Under the pieces are notes generated by a model. The model searched no databases and was not told the DNA's origin. It saw only the letters and a list, made by a program, of their open reading frames with translations. From Anthopleura xanthogrammica (lineage: Eukaryota > Cnidaria > Anthozoa > Actiniaria > Actiniidae): a stretch of DNA of 64,000 nucleotides. The DNA is taken from NCBI GenBank assembly GCA_964019055.1, contig OZ025206.1, forward strand, positions 14,171,291 to 14,235,290. Direction: 5' to 3'. Of this stretch, positions 18,910 to 30,900 are shown piece by piece; the first letter of the stretch is position 1, and each line of letters begins with the position of its first letter. Both the position numbers and the translations under genes were made by a program.

Positions 18910-19570
18910 AGTTAATTTGCTAATGTTGCCCCTTCCCGACCCAGTGGTAAATACTGACTACTCCCTGCATGTATAATACAGATAACAAGTGAGTCGCCAG
19001 GAAAGTACGAGAAAAGTCAAGATTATCATGTTTATGCTTTTTATTTGCTCATCAAACGTTAATTTTCGGTGCACATGGATGATTAAGGATTAATAAGCAG
19101 CAATATTTTACACCTGCTATTTGGAAAAACGTTTGGCTGACGGGGTGTTTTGGGGAATCTTTATGTGTTGTTCCCGGTGTTAGTGGGTGTGAGAGTGGGA
19201 GTGGCCTTCAATGCCGTCATCCCCCCTGAATCCTCCTCAGTATGAGGATGTTTTAGGCAAGCTGGGCCAGGAGAGATCCGGTAGGGGAGCTTTGAAAGGG
19301 GGGAGGGGGGAGCCGGGGGGGGTAAGCCAACAATTCAAGCCTGCGAATCCTTTTGAATCTCCCCCTCCCCAATCAGTTTTATAGGAATATGAATACATAA
19401 TATCTACGTCACATATTCGTCATCTCGGACCAATCAGCGCGCGAGTTTATTTTGTGATATGGGATTCTACAAATAACTTCATCAATGAGTTCTTTAATTT
19501 AGTATTTAGATATTCATAATATACAGATATAGGTTAGGTTGAAGATTTAATGTATAAGAAAAAGTATTTT

Positions 19571-19852
19571 CAGCTGATCTGAGAAAAAATATTAGCCAAT
19601 CAGAATCGAGAACATTTGCAAAACTGAGGTGTCATCCTTAGTAGCCAGAAGACTCTGGAAACGGTTAATTCCTTATTTTATTTTCTCACTAAATGATGAA
19701 TATCATACTAACTTTGTACAAAATATCAATAACCTCTCCTGAAAATCTAGACTTATCCCAGATATAAATTTTAGTAACTCGATTTTCGCAGGCTTCATAA
19801 CACCTCAGTTTTGCAGTGACGTCATTTCTACGTCACTATTTCAGATCAGCTG
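19571..19852. mobile_element. Foldback element upstream of CHMP2A
   Basis: The left end cagctgatctgaga and right end tcagatcagctg pair as inverted repeats. A second inner pair is gcaaaactgaggtgt (about 19618) with acacctcagttttgc (19800-19815). It ends 6 bp before MITE family A copy 3, so two elements sit back to back. It contains a TGACGTCA site at 19817-19824. Confidence 0.65.
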
Positions 19853-20235
19853 GTTATAGACCCCTTTCACGTGACTTATTTTTTATTTTTTTATTAGCAG
19901 CTCATTTGGATGACAAAACAAAATAATTTCAATCTCCTGAGAATTGGAAACCTATTGTTTTGCTCTCTAAATTGAGTTACATTCCGACTTGCTGCAAGGG
20001 GTCTATAAAATCATCGAAAAACAGAGAAAAAAACACCAAAATTACTGACGTCAAGATTCGAAAAAATCAATTACATAATGTTTGACGTCATCCAGTTTCC
20101 GAGCCCGCGATCCATTCATCCATGACGTATGTTTATTTTTAGCCCAAGTGTTTTTAGTTGTGACCAACTCTGAAATAACAGTTTGGAAAAGATTTCTACC
20201 TTCAAAAACCTTGTGATTTCCTCAAAAATATCAAG
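19817..20235 (+). promoter_or_regulatory. CRE-like motif cluster upstream of CHMP2A
   Basis: Perfect TGACGTCA palindromes at 19817-19824, 20046-20053 and 20083-20090, plus a ctacgtcac half-type site near 19828-19836, all within 420 bp of the CHMP2A start codon. The first is in a foldback element and the next two are just beyond MITE copy 3. ATF/CREB-family binding is known for this motif; use of these sites here is inference. No clear TATA box was identified. Confidence 0.4.
19859..20003. mobile_element. MITE family A copy 3
   Basis: Begins gacccctttcacgtgact, has the core aatttcaatctcctgagaat and caaattgagt-like phrases and ends gctgcaaggggtc, with TA on both sides. Compared with copies 1 and 2 it has an AT-rich insertion after the left end. 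It ends 232 bp before the CHMP2A ATG. Confidence 0.82.
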
Positions 20236-23200
20236 ATGCCGCTGGAATTTTTATTTGGGAGGAAGAAAACTCCCGAGGAAATGCTCAAACAGAATCAAAG
20301 AGCGTTAAATCGAGCGATGAGGTGAGCTGATGTGCCGCCATTTTGTATTTTGCTCATAACTGAAGTTTTCTCACATTTATTCTTCTATATTTTTGGTCGT
20401 TAATGACGATTAAATACAAAATCATAGAGATTCATATATCATTTCTTTATCAATAGTGATAAAATGGCTTCTAATAAGCTAGGACTTGGACTATTTTGAG
20501 TTGTGCACAAGGCTACATTTTAAGACTTGCTAACGTACTTGGATAATTTGGACCAAATGTACAATGTTTAAAAATATTTTGTTTCGGGATGGAATCCTTA
20601 AATTACGGATATAACATGTTAAGAAAGCTTTGATACCTTTGTAGGTTTTTTCACTAACAGATACAGAGAGTTTTAGCTATTAAAGAACCCATAAGAAATT
20701 ATCAAATTAAGCTTAATTAAAATTATCAATTCTACTGTAAGCTCCTGTAAGCTAAGTTTATATTAAGGTTAAAGTCGTATTCATTTATGAATAGAGAATA
20801 AACTGACGATAATGATCTGAAACAATTCTGTAGAGACCTTGATAGAGAACGTAGTAAGCTTGAAGCTCAAGAGAAAAAAGTTATTGCAGATATCAAGAAA
20901 ATGGCTAAATTGGGACAAATGGTAAGTACTTTGAGCTTTAAAAAGGAGCATATACTGTATAAAATACTTGGGGCCATATTGGTGTTTTCTTACTTTGCAT
21001 ACTCATTTTCCAATATTTATCTTGATTGCAAATTGAAAAAAAAATTGTGATTTGAATGTGTTGAATGTGTTGTAAGAAATCACATTATCAAGTACTCTTA
21101 GATTAAAACATAAAGCAGCTTTCTTCAAGCTCCATTCAGTATTACAGAGTACAGGAAGTGAGAAAAGTATGAAGGAAGTATGAAGAGACATGAAGCAATG
21201 ATATGGAAAGCATGGGTGTGTGCTGCTAATGCGTTGCCTTGCACCAATGTAACCTAGGTTTGAGTCCCACTAGGCTCCTTGTTGTATGTCAGTAGAGTTG
21301 CTTGTTGATTTTCTAATGTGCTTTAAAATAGTGGGTTTTTCTGCAGTCAAGTTCTCCGATTTTCCTTCCTTTGCGAAAAGCAACGTCTAAATTCCAATTT
21401 GATCTTTGGCTTTCACCTAGTTGGAGCTTAATTCTGTTGTGATTGTCCAACTCTGTAATACGAGAGCCAAACCTTAAGATATCTCTTAGACGAGTACTTC
21501 TATTAATTCTTGAGTGCCTTTGGTGCTACCTAATAGAGCAGTTTTCATATGAGTGGGAAACATATGGCACTGACTTACAGCACATACACATTATGACATG
21601 CTGGAACATCGAAATGGCTTCCCATTGTTTTCTAGAAATTCATCCAATCACAACACATAATGTAGTAAAGGCTACAGTACGATATGGTATGGCTGTAGTA
21701 CGACTATGAATTTGCTGCATTGTTTCCCACTCATTAAAAATGCTCTATCTGTTGATGTGTTTCTGAACAGAGCATACTTCTTTGCAAGGTTAACTGCACA
21801 TGTAGGTGCCGTCAGCAACTTTGATTTAGCTGTTCACTAATACATGCTCTAGCTGAATTCACAATAATAGTTATATATATATACTATATTATCCCATATC
21901 CCATTTTCCCATATCTCCAATGGTTTGAACATCCCAGCATTTATCAAAATAAAAAGGGCTTACTAATAATCTTTTTTTGGTATTTATCAGGATGCTGTGA
22001 AAATCATGGCTAAAGATCTGGTCAGAACAAGAAGATATGTTAAAAAGTTCATTTTAATGAAAGCAAATATCCAAGCTGTGTCACTTAAAATACAGGTGAT
22101 TAACCTCATTTTTCTTAAAAGTTTTTATTTTTATTTTCTTTACACAATATTTTATAATGGCATCATATATGCAGTATATGCAAAGTCCTTCGTCTCCATC
22201 CGTACTAGTTACCGCACACAGAATAAAGCACAGGCAGCCCAACCTCGACCAGGATCACAAGTGCTGGATGAAGGACTTTTCCAACTCGTTTCCAACGCAT
22301 GGATTAAAGAAATTTTAATAGCGAGCATGTTGCATTCTGTGCCTAGCTTTGGTACTTGTAAACATTTTGGTGTTGTTTGTAGCCAAGCTAGACCACAATG
22401 TGTCTTCAACCCTATAAAAAGAGGAGTAAAGCCTCTAGGGACTGGAGTAAAAGATAGATCATATTGTTTCAATCTGAAACGACAGTGTATATACTAGTTA
22501 TACAATGGTTTTGAGTGCATACCGTGGAATATCCCACAAGTCACTTGTAGTTTCTAGTATACTACAAAGAAAATACAAGTGTCAAGTGGGATATCCACGG
22601 TATGCCTCGAGAAACCATTGTATAACAATTTTTTCCCACACCATAGAAAATACAAATGCATAGATTCAACACGCAGTGCATGATGGGAAGGAAGAGCTTT
22701 CCTGCTTTCTGATTGGCTGTATTTCTATGGTGTGAGATAAATAATTCTATGTAGCAGGGTGTAATTAAGGACTTGCTTAAAATGTATTGTTTTATTTCTT
22801 GCAGACTCTAAGATCCAATAATGCCATGGCACAAGCAATGAAGGGAGTAACCAAGGTACTAATTACTTCTAAAAAAACCCATCTGAGGATTCCCATTTTT
22901 TGTGCTAAAATAATATTACCCATAGTACCTCCATTTGGCTCTTCAAACTTTGTGGTCAATTTGGGAAAATAGTTCCTCATAAATTTAAGTTTTACTATTT
23001 AACGATTATTAACTGAAAACAAACTTTGTTTCATTCAATGACATATTTACCAAGACTTTGCCGAGGTAAATATTCACTGCATTCACTGAGCCTTAGGTGA
23101 ATAATTGTTATAATAGTATAATTAATGATTAATTAATAATTTATTAATTTGATTATCAATTAATTAATTTTATTCCAGAAAATACTGATGCATACATGTA

Positions 23201-25150
23201 TCAGGTATTTTATTTTTAGATCTTACTAACAATATATTTTTGTCTGTTTTTGTTTAGGCTATGGCTACAATGAACAGACAACTCAAATTACCAGAGATAC
23301 AAAAGATCATGATGGAATTTGAAAAACAGGTCAATGGTCAAACCAAATATGTTATACATTGTAACATTTTGGTTAAAATTTACTTGTAGTTTGATCATTT
23401 TTGTCTTTTTCCCCTAGTCTGAAATAATGGACATGAAAGAAGAAATGATGAATGATGCAGTTGATGATGTAATAGGAGATGAAGAAGATGATGAAGAAAG
23501 GTAACATTTTACGCTGTACATGTTCCAAAATAAATGTTCTTAACATGAAATATGCTGCCAATGCATGCTATACAGGGATAGAAACAATGGCTTCTCTATC
23601 GCCTGACATGATGCTTGCCACATCAGACTGTTGAACATGGGACAAGTCCATATGACTAGACAAGAGGACCAGACATAAGGGTGTTTAGCTAGACAAGTGC
23701 CATTTTTGACCAAATGTTGTCTATTGACTTATTTTGATTCCTACATTTTATTCAGTCAGCAAAAACTATATAACAGTTATCACGCTAAAATCACGCTAAT
23801 TCCTTGTTATAGTTAATTCCATGCTAATATCATAACTTGTCTGAGAGTATTGTTTGTTATGTAATGCATTGTGTCTACATTATCAGTGCTTTCTTGTAAC
23901 CAAAACCGCTTTTCTTCAAGTTGGTTCCACAGCTGGCATTCAACTTTTTGTCAAACTTTAATAATGTATTATTTGATGTATTCTTGGTTTTATTTGTATT
24001 TTAGTGACAAACTTGTAGCCCAAGTGTTTGATGAACTAGGCCTCCAGTTAACAGAAGAGGTAATATCAATTATGAGAGTCTATTGATATGAAATGTGTGC
24101 AGTATGAAAGGTGGTCTTTTATTGGCATCATGCAATCCTAGCTCCATAGATTTGTCAGTTAACAGTGCACATTTTCTATAAAGTTGTACGCTCATTCATC
24201 CATCTACCCACCATTCATCAATCCTTCTGTCTACCCAACCACATATCCTGCCACATGTGCCCATTCTACCACTTACCCACCCACCCACCCACCGATCCTT
24301 CCATCCATCCATCCCGTCCCATCATCCATCTGTCCATCCATCCATCCATCCACCCATCCCGTCCCATCCCATCATCCATCTATCCTTTCATCCCGTCCCA
24401 TCCCATCATCCATCTGTCCATCCACAATCAGCAGTTCAATCTCTTTACATGTTATTGTATTTTGTATTCATTAAGTCATGGTAACTAACTGATTTCATCT
24501 TTATTTCTTGTCTTAGCTATCAGACGTCCCAGCCGCTGCATCTGGTCTTGCTAACAAGGATAAGGGTGCTGCAGCTAAAGTGCCTGCCATGGCTGATGCT
24601 GATGCTGATTTACAAGCACGGTATGTATTTATATCATGGGATATGGAGGGTCCTGGAGGGGTAAAATGGGAGCTGTGAGTCGCCTTTTTTGGGCTGTGAA
24701 AATGGAATTTCATGCACTGTGACTGGGATTTAGTCATTACTGTGATTGGGGTTTTGCACAATCTCTAACTCTATAAATCGGACAGAGATTTTGCATGACT
24801 GAAACTGGGACCCCCCCCCCCCCCCCCTCAGGACCCTCGATATAAACTCCACTTTAATTAATGGGAAATACTTAGGACTCTCCTGCAAAATAAAACGCCT
24901 AAATTTTGCCTTAAATGTAGCGTGTTGAGGTTTATTGAGGGAGGAAAACCAGAGAACCTGAAGAATCCCTCAAAGTAAAGTAGAGACCAAACAAACGTAA
25001 ACTCTGCTTACATGCGATCCAGGGCCCAGGAATCCAATCCAATCCCTTATAGGGGTGAGATGCGATACGTTATTTGAATTTCTCCATTGACATTTTTCCA
25101 TTGTTTTTTTCCTTCTTTTACCCAGGTTGGAAAACCTCAGAAGAGAATAG
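20236..25150 (+). CDS. CHMP2A: Charged multivesicular body protein 2a (ESCRT-III), nine exons
   Basis: ESCRT-III subunit that polymerises on membranes with CHMP3/CHMP4 and recruits VPS4 for scission in endosomal sorting, cytokinesis and membrane repair. Exons: 20236-20321, 20834-20921, 21991-22095, 22805-22855, 23258-23329, 23418-23500, 24005-24059, 24517-24620 and 25126-25150. They sum to 669 nt, 222 residues, the same length as vertebrate CHMP2A, with GT/AG introns throughout. The N-terminus ([18 protein letters not shown]) carries the basic helix-1 start, followed by [40 protein letters not shown], an acidic [12 protein letters not shown] stretch and a linker. The C-terminal [12 protein letters not shown] is a MIM1 motif for the VPS4 MIT domain. 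The start matches the family N-terminus (MPLEFLFG). Introns hold a SINE, four MITE-like elements and a CATC microsatellite. Paralogue CHMP2B is less likely given the full-length match to CHMP2A phrases. Confidence 0.97.
21205..21440 (+). mobile_element. tRNA-derived SINE in CHMP2A intron 2
   Basis: The head has a polymerase III B-box-like ggtttgagtccc (21257-21268) in a tRNA-like context ending cactaggctcc. The body has aagttctccgattttccttc and cgtctaaattccaatttgat. The body phrases recur in truncated copies at 13.8, 24.9 and 44.6 kb. The A box is not clear. It lies 95 bp before a MITE. Confidence 0.65.
21536..21745. mobile_element. MITE family C, intact-looking copy in CHMP2A intron 2
   Basis: The left end gagcagttttcatatgagtg and right end cactcattaaaaatgctc are inverted repeats, with TA at both borders (21534-21535, 21746-21747). 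The interior gaaatggcttcccattgttt and gaaattcatccaatcacaac match the decayed array at 4975-5945. Confidence 0.82.
22332..22400. mobile_element. Short hairpin element, family D copy 1
   Basis: Imperfect inverted repeat: the left side has gcattctgtgcctagctttg and the right side ends gctagaccacaatg. The right side, including ttggtgttgtttgta, is nearly the same as in 38851-38935. Located in CHMP2A intron 3. Confidence 0.6.
22497..22626. mobile_element. Foldback MITE, family E
   Basis: Long, almost perfect arms: gttatacaatggttttgagt then gcataccgtgg on the left, ccacggtatgcc then gaaaccattgtataac on the right, with an internal aagtcacttgtagtttcta. Located in CHMP2A intron 3. A partial reversed relative is at 42786-42853. 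Confidence 0.8.
22637..22734. mobile_element. Small MITE adjacent to family E element
   Basis: The left end cacaccatagaaaatacaaa and right end tgtatttctatggtgtg are inverted repeats. The element starts 10 bp after the previous foldback and contains gattggctg (an inverted CCAAT box). Confidence 0.7.
24180..24425. repeat. Degenerate (CATC)n/(CCATCC)n tract in CHMP2A intron 7
   Basis: Imperfect catc/cacc/atcc units with a larger internal repeat, catcccgtcccatcccatca then tccatctgtcc, present about three times. Frames through it are His/Pro/Ser-rich and not genes. Confidence 0.88.
24895..24985 (-). mobile_element. SINE-like fragment, reversed
   Basis: In reverse complement it reads ggttctctggttttcctccc then tcaataaacctcaac, matching the body of the SINE at 21205-21440. 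It lies in the last CHMP2A intron, shortly after a poly-C run at 24811-24827. Confidence 0.55.
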
Positions 25151-27169
25151 AAGTAGTATTTCAGCATTGCATTTGTACATATTATGAACTTAAATCTCTT
25201 CCCCGAACGACTTTGGCAAAGAATTCACATCTAATGACAAAAATTACTACACCTGCGAGCAGTTAGCTTTTCTTCTTTTAATTTAATTTTAGACATGGAA
25301 AAAAAATATCACGCGATCGCTACGCAGAATGTTGCAAGTTGTGTTCACACGATAAAACTTGTTGCACGAATCGTTATATAAGCAGATCTCTATTCTTCTC
25401 GGGCATCGTTTATCGCAACAGTTGCATCGTGTGTCCTGATATTTGACATGTAACTTACCAGTGTTCTTACCAGACAGCGGTATTGCGGCATTGCCGCGCT
25501 TTTAAAAAAAATGACGCAGTAGAAATAGCTTGAGGGGTCCAGAGGACGCAAAGTTTTTTCTTATGCAAATAAATTCTTCTTGGGTTAAATTATCGTTCAG
25601 TCCTTTTCGATATCAAAAATAACCCTTATGGGCCCTGCGGACCCCAATTTTAAATATCCTGGTGAGAACACTGTGTAACCCATAAACGCAGGGGAACTCT
25701 AATTGTTTTATAAAAATAAAGAAATAGTAAATTCGACAAATTCTCCTAAACCTCGACACACAGCCGTCTATCTTGATGCGTTGTCTCTGCTGTGGAATAT
25801 CTCCAATAGACTTTTATAAGCGTTAGCCAATCAGAGTGCGCCCTTTGTCATAGGCCAATGGAATGTTCGTTTTTAGGAAACATGCATAAACTGGGTTTGC
25901 CATTTTGGTCACAGATATTTAAACTTACTCACTGAGAACTTGCGTTTGTTATCCATTGGTGCAGCAGAATACCAATGTGACGTCAGTCTATAAACTAGTT
26001 TTCGTATCACTGTTGAAAGCAAAAACAGATGCGACACCGAGTACGAAATTGACGACATTCTTTGAAGCAATCAAAGTGCGCTAAATTACGGCAAATGCAA
26101 CTGAACCTGAAAAAAATGGCCGGACACGTCCCAGACTCTTCATGGACACGCGTTTTTCGCAGTCAAACGAAACCTGATCATAATTAGTTTTTTTTGTAAT
26201 TCCTAATTTTCTTACTTTTTTAATTTGTACCAAAGAAAAGGCCGCAGCAAATCGTATAAGGCGCAATATAATGGCGTCCGATTCCACTTGTGTCAGTTTC
26301 AAATAAAGTGTTCCAACTGTCCATTCCCATTGGCTATTGAATGCCAGCCGACATCATTAGGTTAGCACAAGGTATATATGATATATTGATGGATAAATAT
26401 TAATAAAGTTGATTTTTTTCATTGCCTTGTTCTGATGCACTAAGACGTCTGGACCAACTCTAGAATATCGTGATGTAATAATTGAGTCACGTCATGACAC
26501 TGACTAGTAGTTTGCATGCCTAAAGGCGCAGGTACACGGTACAACATTGCGCGCAATATTACAGGCAATGTTGCTGAAGTAGGATCGTTTTCTACTTCAG
26601 CAACATTGCGTGAAACAAATTGCGTTGTGTGACGTGTCTCGTAACATAGATTGTCTGCAGCATTGCGCGCATTTTTTTCCTAGAAAAAATTCTGTAAAAA
26701 TTCTATGGTAATGAGTAGGTAAATAAACGTACTTGTATTGTATTGCGCAATGTTGCACCATTAGTCCGTAGTTTAAATCTTAGGCTACGAAAACAGCTAT
26801 ATCCACAGCTTCTCACGTACGGGCAGTCAAACTCGCAAAATGACGAAACAGATTTTGGTGGACGTCAATCAAGGCACTTTCATGACACTATATAGGCACG
26901 TTTCCTTGAAAACTTTGACCGGGACATGATAAAATGCGATTCATTCCTTTTTTTTTTTTTTTGTATTTCTCTATGACTATGGTCCTCATTAACAGAGTAT
27001 CTTTTCATAAGTATTGTAGTGGTTAATAGTATGGCTTTTTAAAGGGGTAATTTGTAATCGATAAAGAAAACCCATAAACGAATTGATACTCCCGGCCCAT
27101 TCACGCTGCTTGTCAGAGACGGCAAAGCCGGGAGGGCTGGGGGGCTTTAGCGACCCCTGCCCCCCACCC

Positions 27170-27201
<32 letters not shown>

Positions 27202-27980
27202 TAATCTTATTTTGTCTTAGCGTAAATTGCCGTAAGAAAAAAAAAAGATTGTAGCATCCCTCTCCAATTTAAAGTGTGCTCCGCTGTCCCTGCTAGAGAG
27301 AGAAATCCCAGCTAGCTAGATGCAGCCATATGCATACATACAAAAATTCAGGTCCCGTATGTTACAGTCAGGTGACAAGGCGACAGTGCGTGCCAAGGAA
27401 GCCAAGTGCCGGAGGGGGAGTCGTCACTGAAGTGGAGAAAAACAAAAATCCAAGAAAATATATAAATAAGCCATGAATAAACAATCTCAACTCATGGTAA
27501 AATAAAACTAAGCCGATCTGCCAAGAGGAAAGAATGATAAACTACAAATTTCCGCATGTTTTCCAACCCAAATTTGCTTTAATTATATTCAAAGGCAGTC
27601 TAAGGAAAACTTTACAGAATTTTTTTCTCCCTGCTCTGAAAATTTCCTAGCTATATGTAACGAGTACTGATAAGAAATACAATACTGCGACGGAGGAGGA
27701 ATAGTTTGGATATCTGATACTCGATACCAAGAATGTAATGATAACCTTGAAACGTCGTTAAAAAGTCTAAAATATGTATTTAAATTTTTTAACCAATCAG
27801 CGATCGAATTGAAACAATTGAGCATCGAATTTCTGTCAATCAAACGAGGAAAATGGCAGCCCATAATTTAACCACAGCAAAGGAACTGCTTCGATAATTT
27901 TAGGGAAAACATTCAAGATTTTACGACGAATATTTGGATCAGGGACAGTCAAAATTGCGCCTCAAAGAGGCTTGGTTTCA
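25151..27980. other. CHMP2A-CTDSP intergenic region
   Basis: 2.8 kb between two plus-strand genes; it must include the CHMP2A 3' UTR and the CTDSP promoter. Candidate AATAAA-type signals are near 25569 and 25715. It holds a perfect hairpin at 26566-26608, a fragment at about 26850-26925 resembling the foldback at 31291-31512 (shared ttggtggac(a/g)tcaatcaaggca), a poly-C/CA tract at 27165-27200 and several CCAATCA motifs (25827, 27793). No coding exon is supported. Confidence 0.6.
26566..26608. repeat. Perfect 17-bp hairpin
   Basis: caatgttgctgaagtag pairs exactly with ctacttcagcaacattg across a 9-base loop. Flanking gcgcgcaatatt and aacattgcg phrases suggest it is the centre of a MITE whose ends carry repeated aacattgcg words. 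Confidence 0.7.
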
Positions 27981-30900
27981 ATGGACAGTACGTCCATTAT
28001 AACACAAGTCAACAAAGAAGACGAAGCTCTTGAAGTGAGCAATTCATACACTCATGAAAAACGTAAGTTAATGCAGGGAAGTATGCATTGCACATTTTGT
28101 TGGCGCGCAACAATCGAACTTGGATTTCGTTCCAAGGTTTTCGATCGCTTCGAGAATGTTGATGGCATTCGATTTATACAATGAAGTGACCTGAAACCAG
28201 GCGAAGTCATGATGCTAAGTAGTTCCTCTCGTGGAGCAAGCATTACGTTGTTTCAAAGGCCATAAAGTTCTCGTTAAGTCGTCGGTGGGTTTAGTTTAGC
28301 ACGTCGTAGACTTTACATCGTCGTTCAACCGAGGATTATTTACCCGTCTTTTACTTTCATTGGCGAAGTGAAATCCTTAATCTTATGGTATTTATGGGTT
28401 TTGTATTTGTAGTTCCCTCAACGGTAGCTAAAAAGCCGCGGAACCGGAATATCTTTTCGTCGTTCTTTTGCTGTTTTGGAGCTCAGTCGACTGGTGGAAC
28501 TCCATGTATTGCAGTAACACATACGAACCATAATCATAATGCCAACACTATAAGCGACGAAAATGATGCAAAGGTGAGTCAATACACTTATTGTGTACAA
28601 CTTGGGTATCCTAGGTCGTTGTTTAACTTTGCAACCAGCTTTTCTGCCTTTTTACCGGTTGTACTATCATAATAAACTATGTTGATCTTTCGCCTGCATG
28701 TAGCTTAAAGCGTAATCCAACTTGCTCTTTCTATGCGCTCATGTCGAGCTTCAATTGTTGTTTATTCTTGTTTTCAATCGATTCTATATTATTAACAGTC
28801 AAGAAACTGTTTAAATGAAGCGTTTTATTGCTGTTATAAAAGCAAATCTTCACATCGGGCAGACTGCAATCCGACCCGAGCTTTCGAGCCCAAGAGGATC
28901 GTCTTGTCTTCATATGGAAGTGTACTCGGGAAAGTCTTCTAGTTTTTAACCGCCAACGCTCAGGAAACAAGGCACGAGTTTGGGAGGTTTTTTCCTCTCG
29001 TTTCCTGAATCCTCAATTACTGTAAACTTATATAACTCTGTTCTCTAATATTTATAAAGGAATGGAGTTATTTTTGAGTTTCTTTGAACTTATAAGCGCG
29101 AGTTGTTTAGGCCAGTCGAGTCATTCAGAAATCAACAACTAAGCTTAAAATAACCAAAATAGTTTAATTCCAATGCCGATTTCATGATAAGTCACACTTG
29201 AAATGAACTAACTCCTGTCTATTTATTGTCGAGAAACTCTAAAACGTGCAGTCTGATAATCAGGATAACCAGGGCTAGATCTTTTCCGGCTTGCTTTTGT
29301 TTGTCTTATTCTAACCTGTGAATTCGATTAATTTCTGCGTTGACTTGTTTTGAATAAATTAAGTTCGAGATCTCAAACTTGGATGTGCTTGTAAATGTTT
29401 TTAAAAGAACGTGTTGAAATCATTAAGCTAGTAATATAGTAAAACTAGTAAGAATATGAAGTAATTCATTAAAAGTATTGAATAGGTGGGGATTTTTATG
29501 CTATGAAAGCCATTGAATAGTAGAGACCCATCTAACTATTTCTTAATTATAAATAAGTTATTTATTGAATAGTAACTTAATTAACACCAAAACTTGTTAT
29601 TTCCAATTTAATATTTGAAACGTGCAAACACAACCGCTATTGCTTCATTATTTTTTTCTTTGGCGATTGCTAAGAAAGTCTAAACTCATATAATCATCTC
29701 TTTATCCCCCGTTGTTTATTCCATTGATTACTGATTAATATAACTCAAACAGAAAATAAATACTTCCTAGTACCAATTTGTAAATTATTTATGATTCAGA
29801 ATTCATAAACATTATGTATACATTTTTGTGGTATTCTTTTAACAATGAAAAAAGCACTTAGCTACAGCTATTATATGATTGATCAAAAATACACTTACCA
29901 TTAAGAACAGTTTTTGAATAATAGCTTAATGGCAAAATTATTTACTTTTTGATAAAAGTTAACGCCTGAGTGACATTGTGCGTTAAAAAATGAAATATTT
30001 ATTTTGAATAATGTGCCATACAACATGGTTATATTATTCTGTTTTCTATTAAAACGTCATGAAAAATAATTTCAATTCGAAAACTTCTTAGAAAAGCAAG
30101 AACTTTCTATTTCAAATAATGATAAACAATAATTTCTTTAATAATTTTAGTTCTTGAGTTGAAAGTTTTTGGACATTTGGTATAATTCTTGCAAGATGTA
30201 AAGCTAATGTTTACAACAGCACAAAATTTCAACATGTAGTTGTTCGGTTATAATTTGTTAAGCATTGTTTTTAATTATTGACACATGTTTAACACTCTTT
30301 GTATATTTTTTAAACAGCAACACAAATATCTTCTGCCTCCGGTTAGACATCAGGACATGGGAAAGAAGTGCGTAGTCATCGATCTTGATGAGACACTTGT
30401 TCACAGCTCATTTAAGGTAAGTGGTTCAGTTGGTTAATTCACTATTTTCTAGCATTTTGGACTGCTTTTTTGGCTACAGTATATTGTGATTTATAGTGTT
30501 GTATTGTGATAAGGTAGTGGATAAAGTTGAAAAGTTTTGGAAAAGGAAGGTGTTACAGTTAAAGTTGAGAACCATTTAATAACCTGCAATGGATTTGACA
30601 GCTTGCTTGAAATGTTGCATGGAAATTTAATGATGAGCCAATATATATATACCAGTAATGTGAAAAATACACAATGTATAAATAAAATATGTCTAGACTA
30701 GAGAATAAATTATTGCATTTAAATCTACACTAAGTAATCTACAGTGGCAACAACTCCTATTGAGGATGCTACATTCATTATATCAAAAATCTTGCATACA
30801 ATAAAATTCAAAATTTAAAATTTAAAATTTTTACAAAACATCAATTGAATGAATAAGTAGATATATACAATGATGTAAATTTATTTTAATGAGCACATTA

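Larger units (their letters stand above)
15022..19570. other. Intergenic region without supported genes
   Basis: AT-rich sequence between the GPCR 5' end and the MITE pair before CHMP2A. It holds the ATCC and GGGA microsatellites, a poly-C run at 17.13 kb, several TATA-type dinucleotide runs (16.88, 17.86, 18.53 kb) and purine- or pyrimidine-rich stretches. Open frames of 60-160 codons here have no recognisable domain and overlap repeats. Confidence 0.6.

Noticed and set aside
22209..22497. Frames of 87 and 166 codons running out of CHMP2A exon 3
   Set aside because: They read through the intron after a good donor at 22096; the true exon join is supported by protein continuity.
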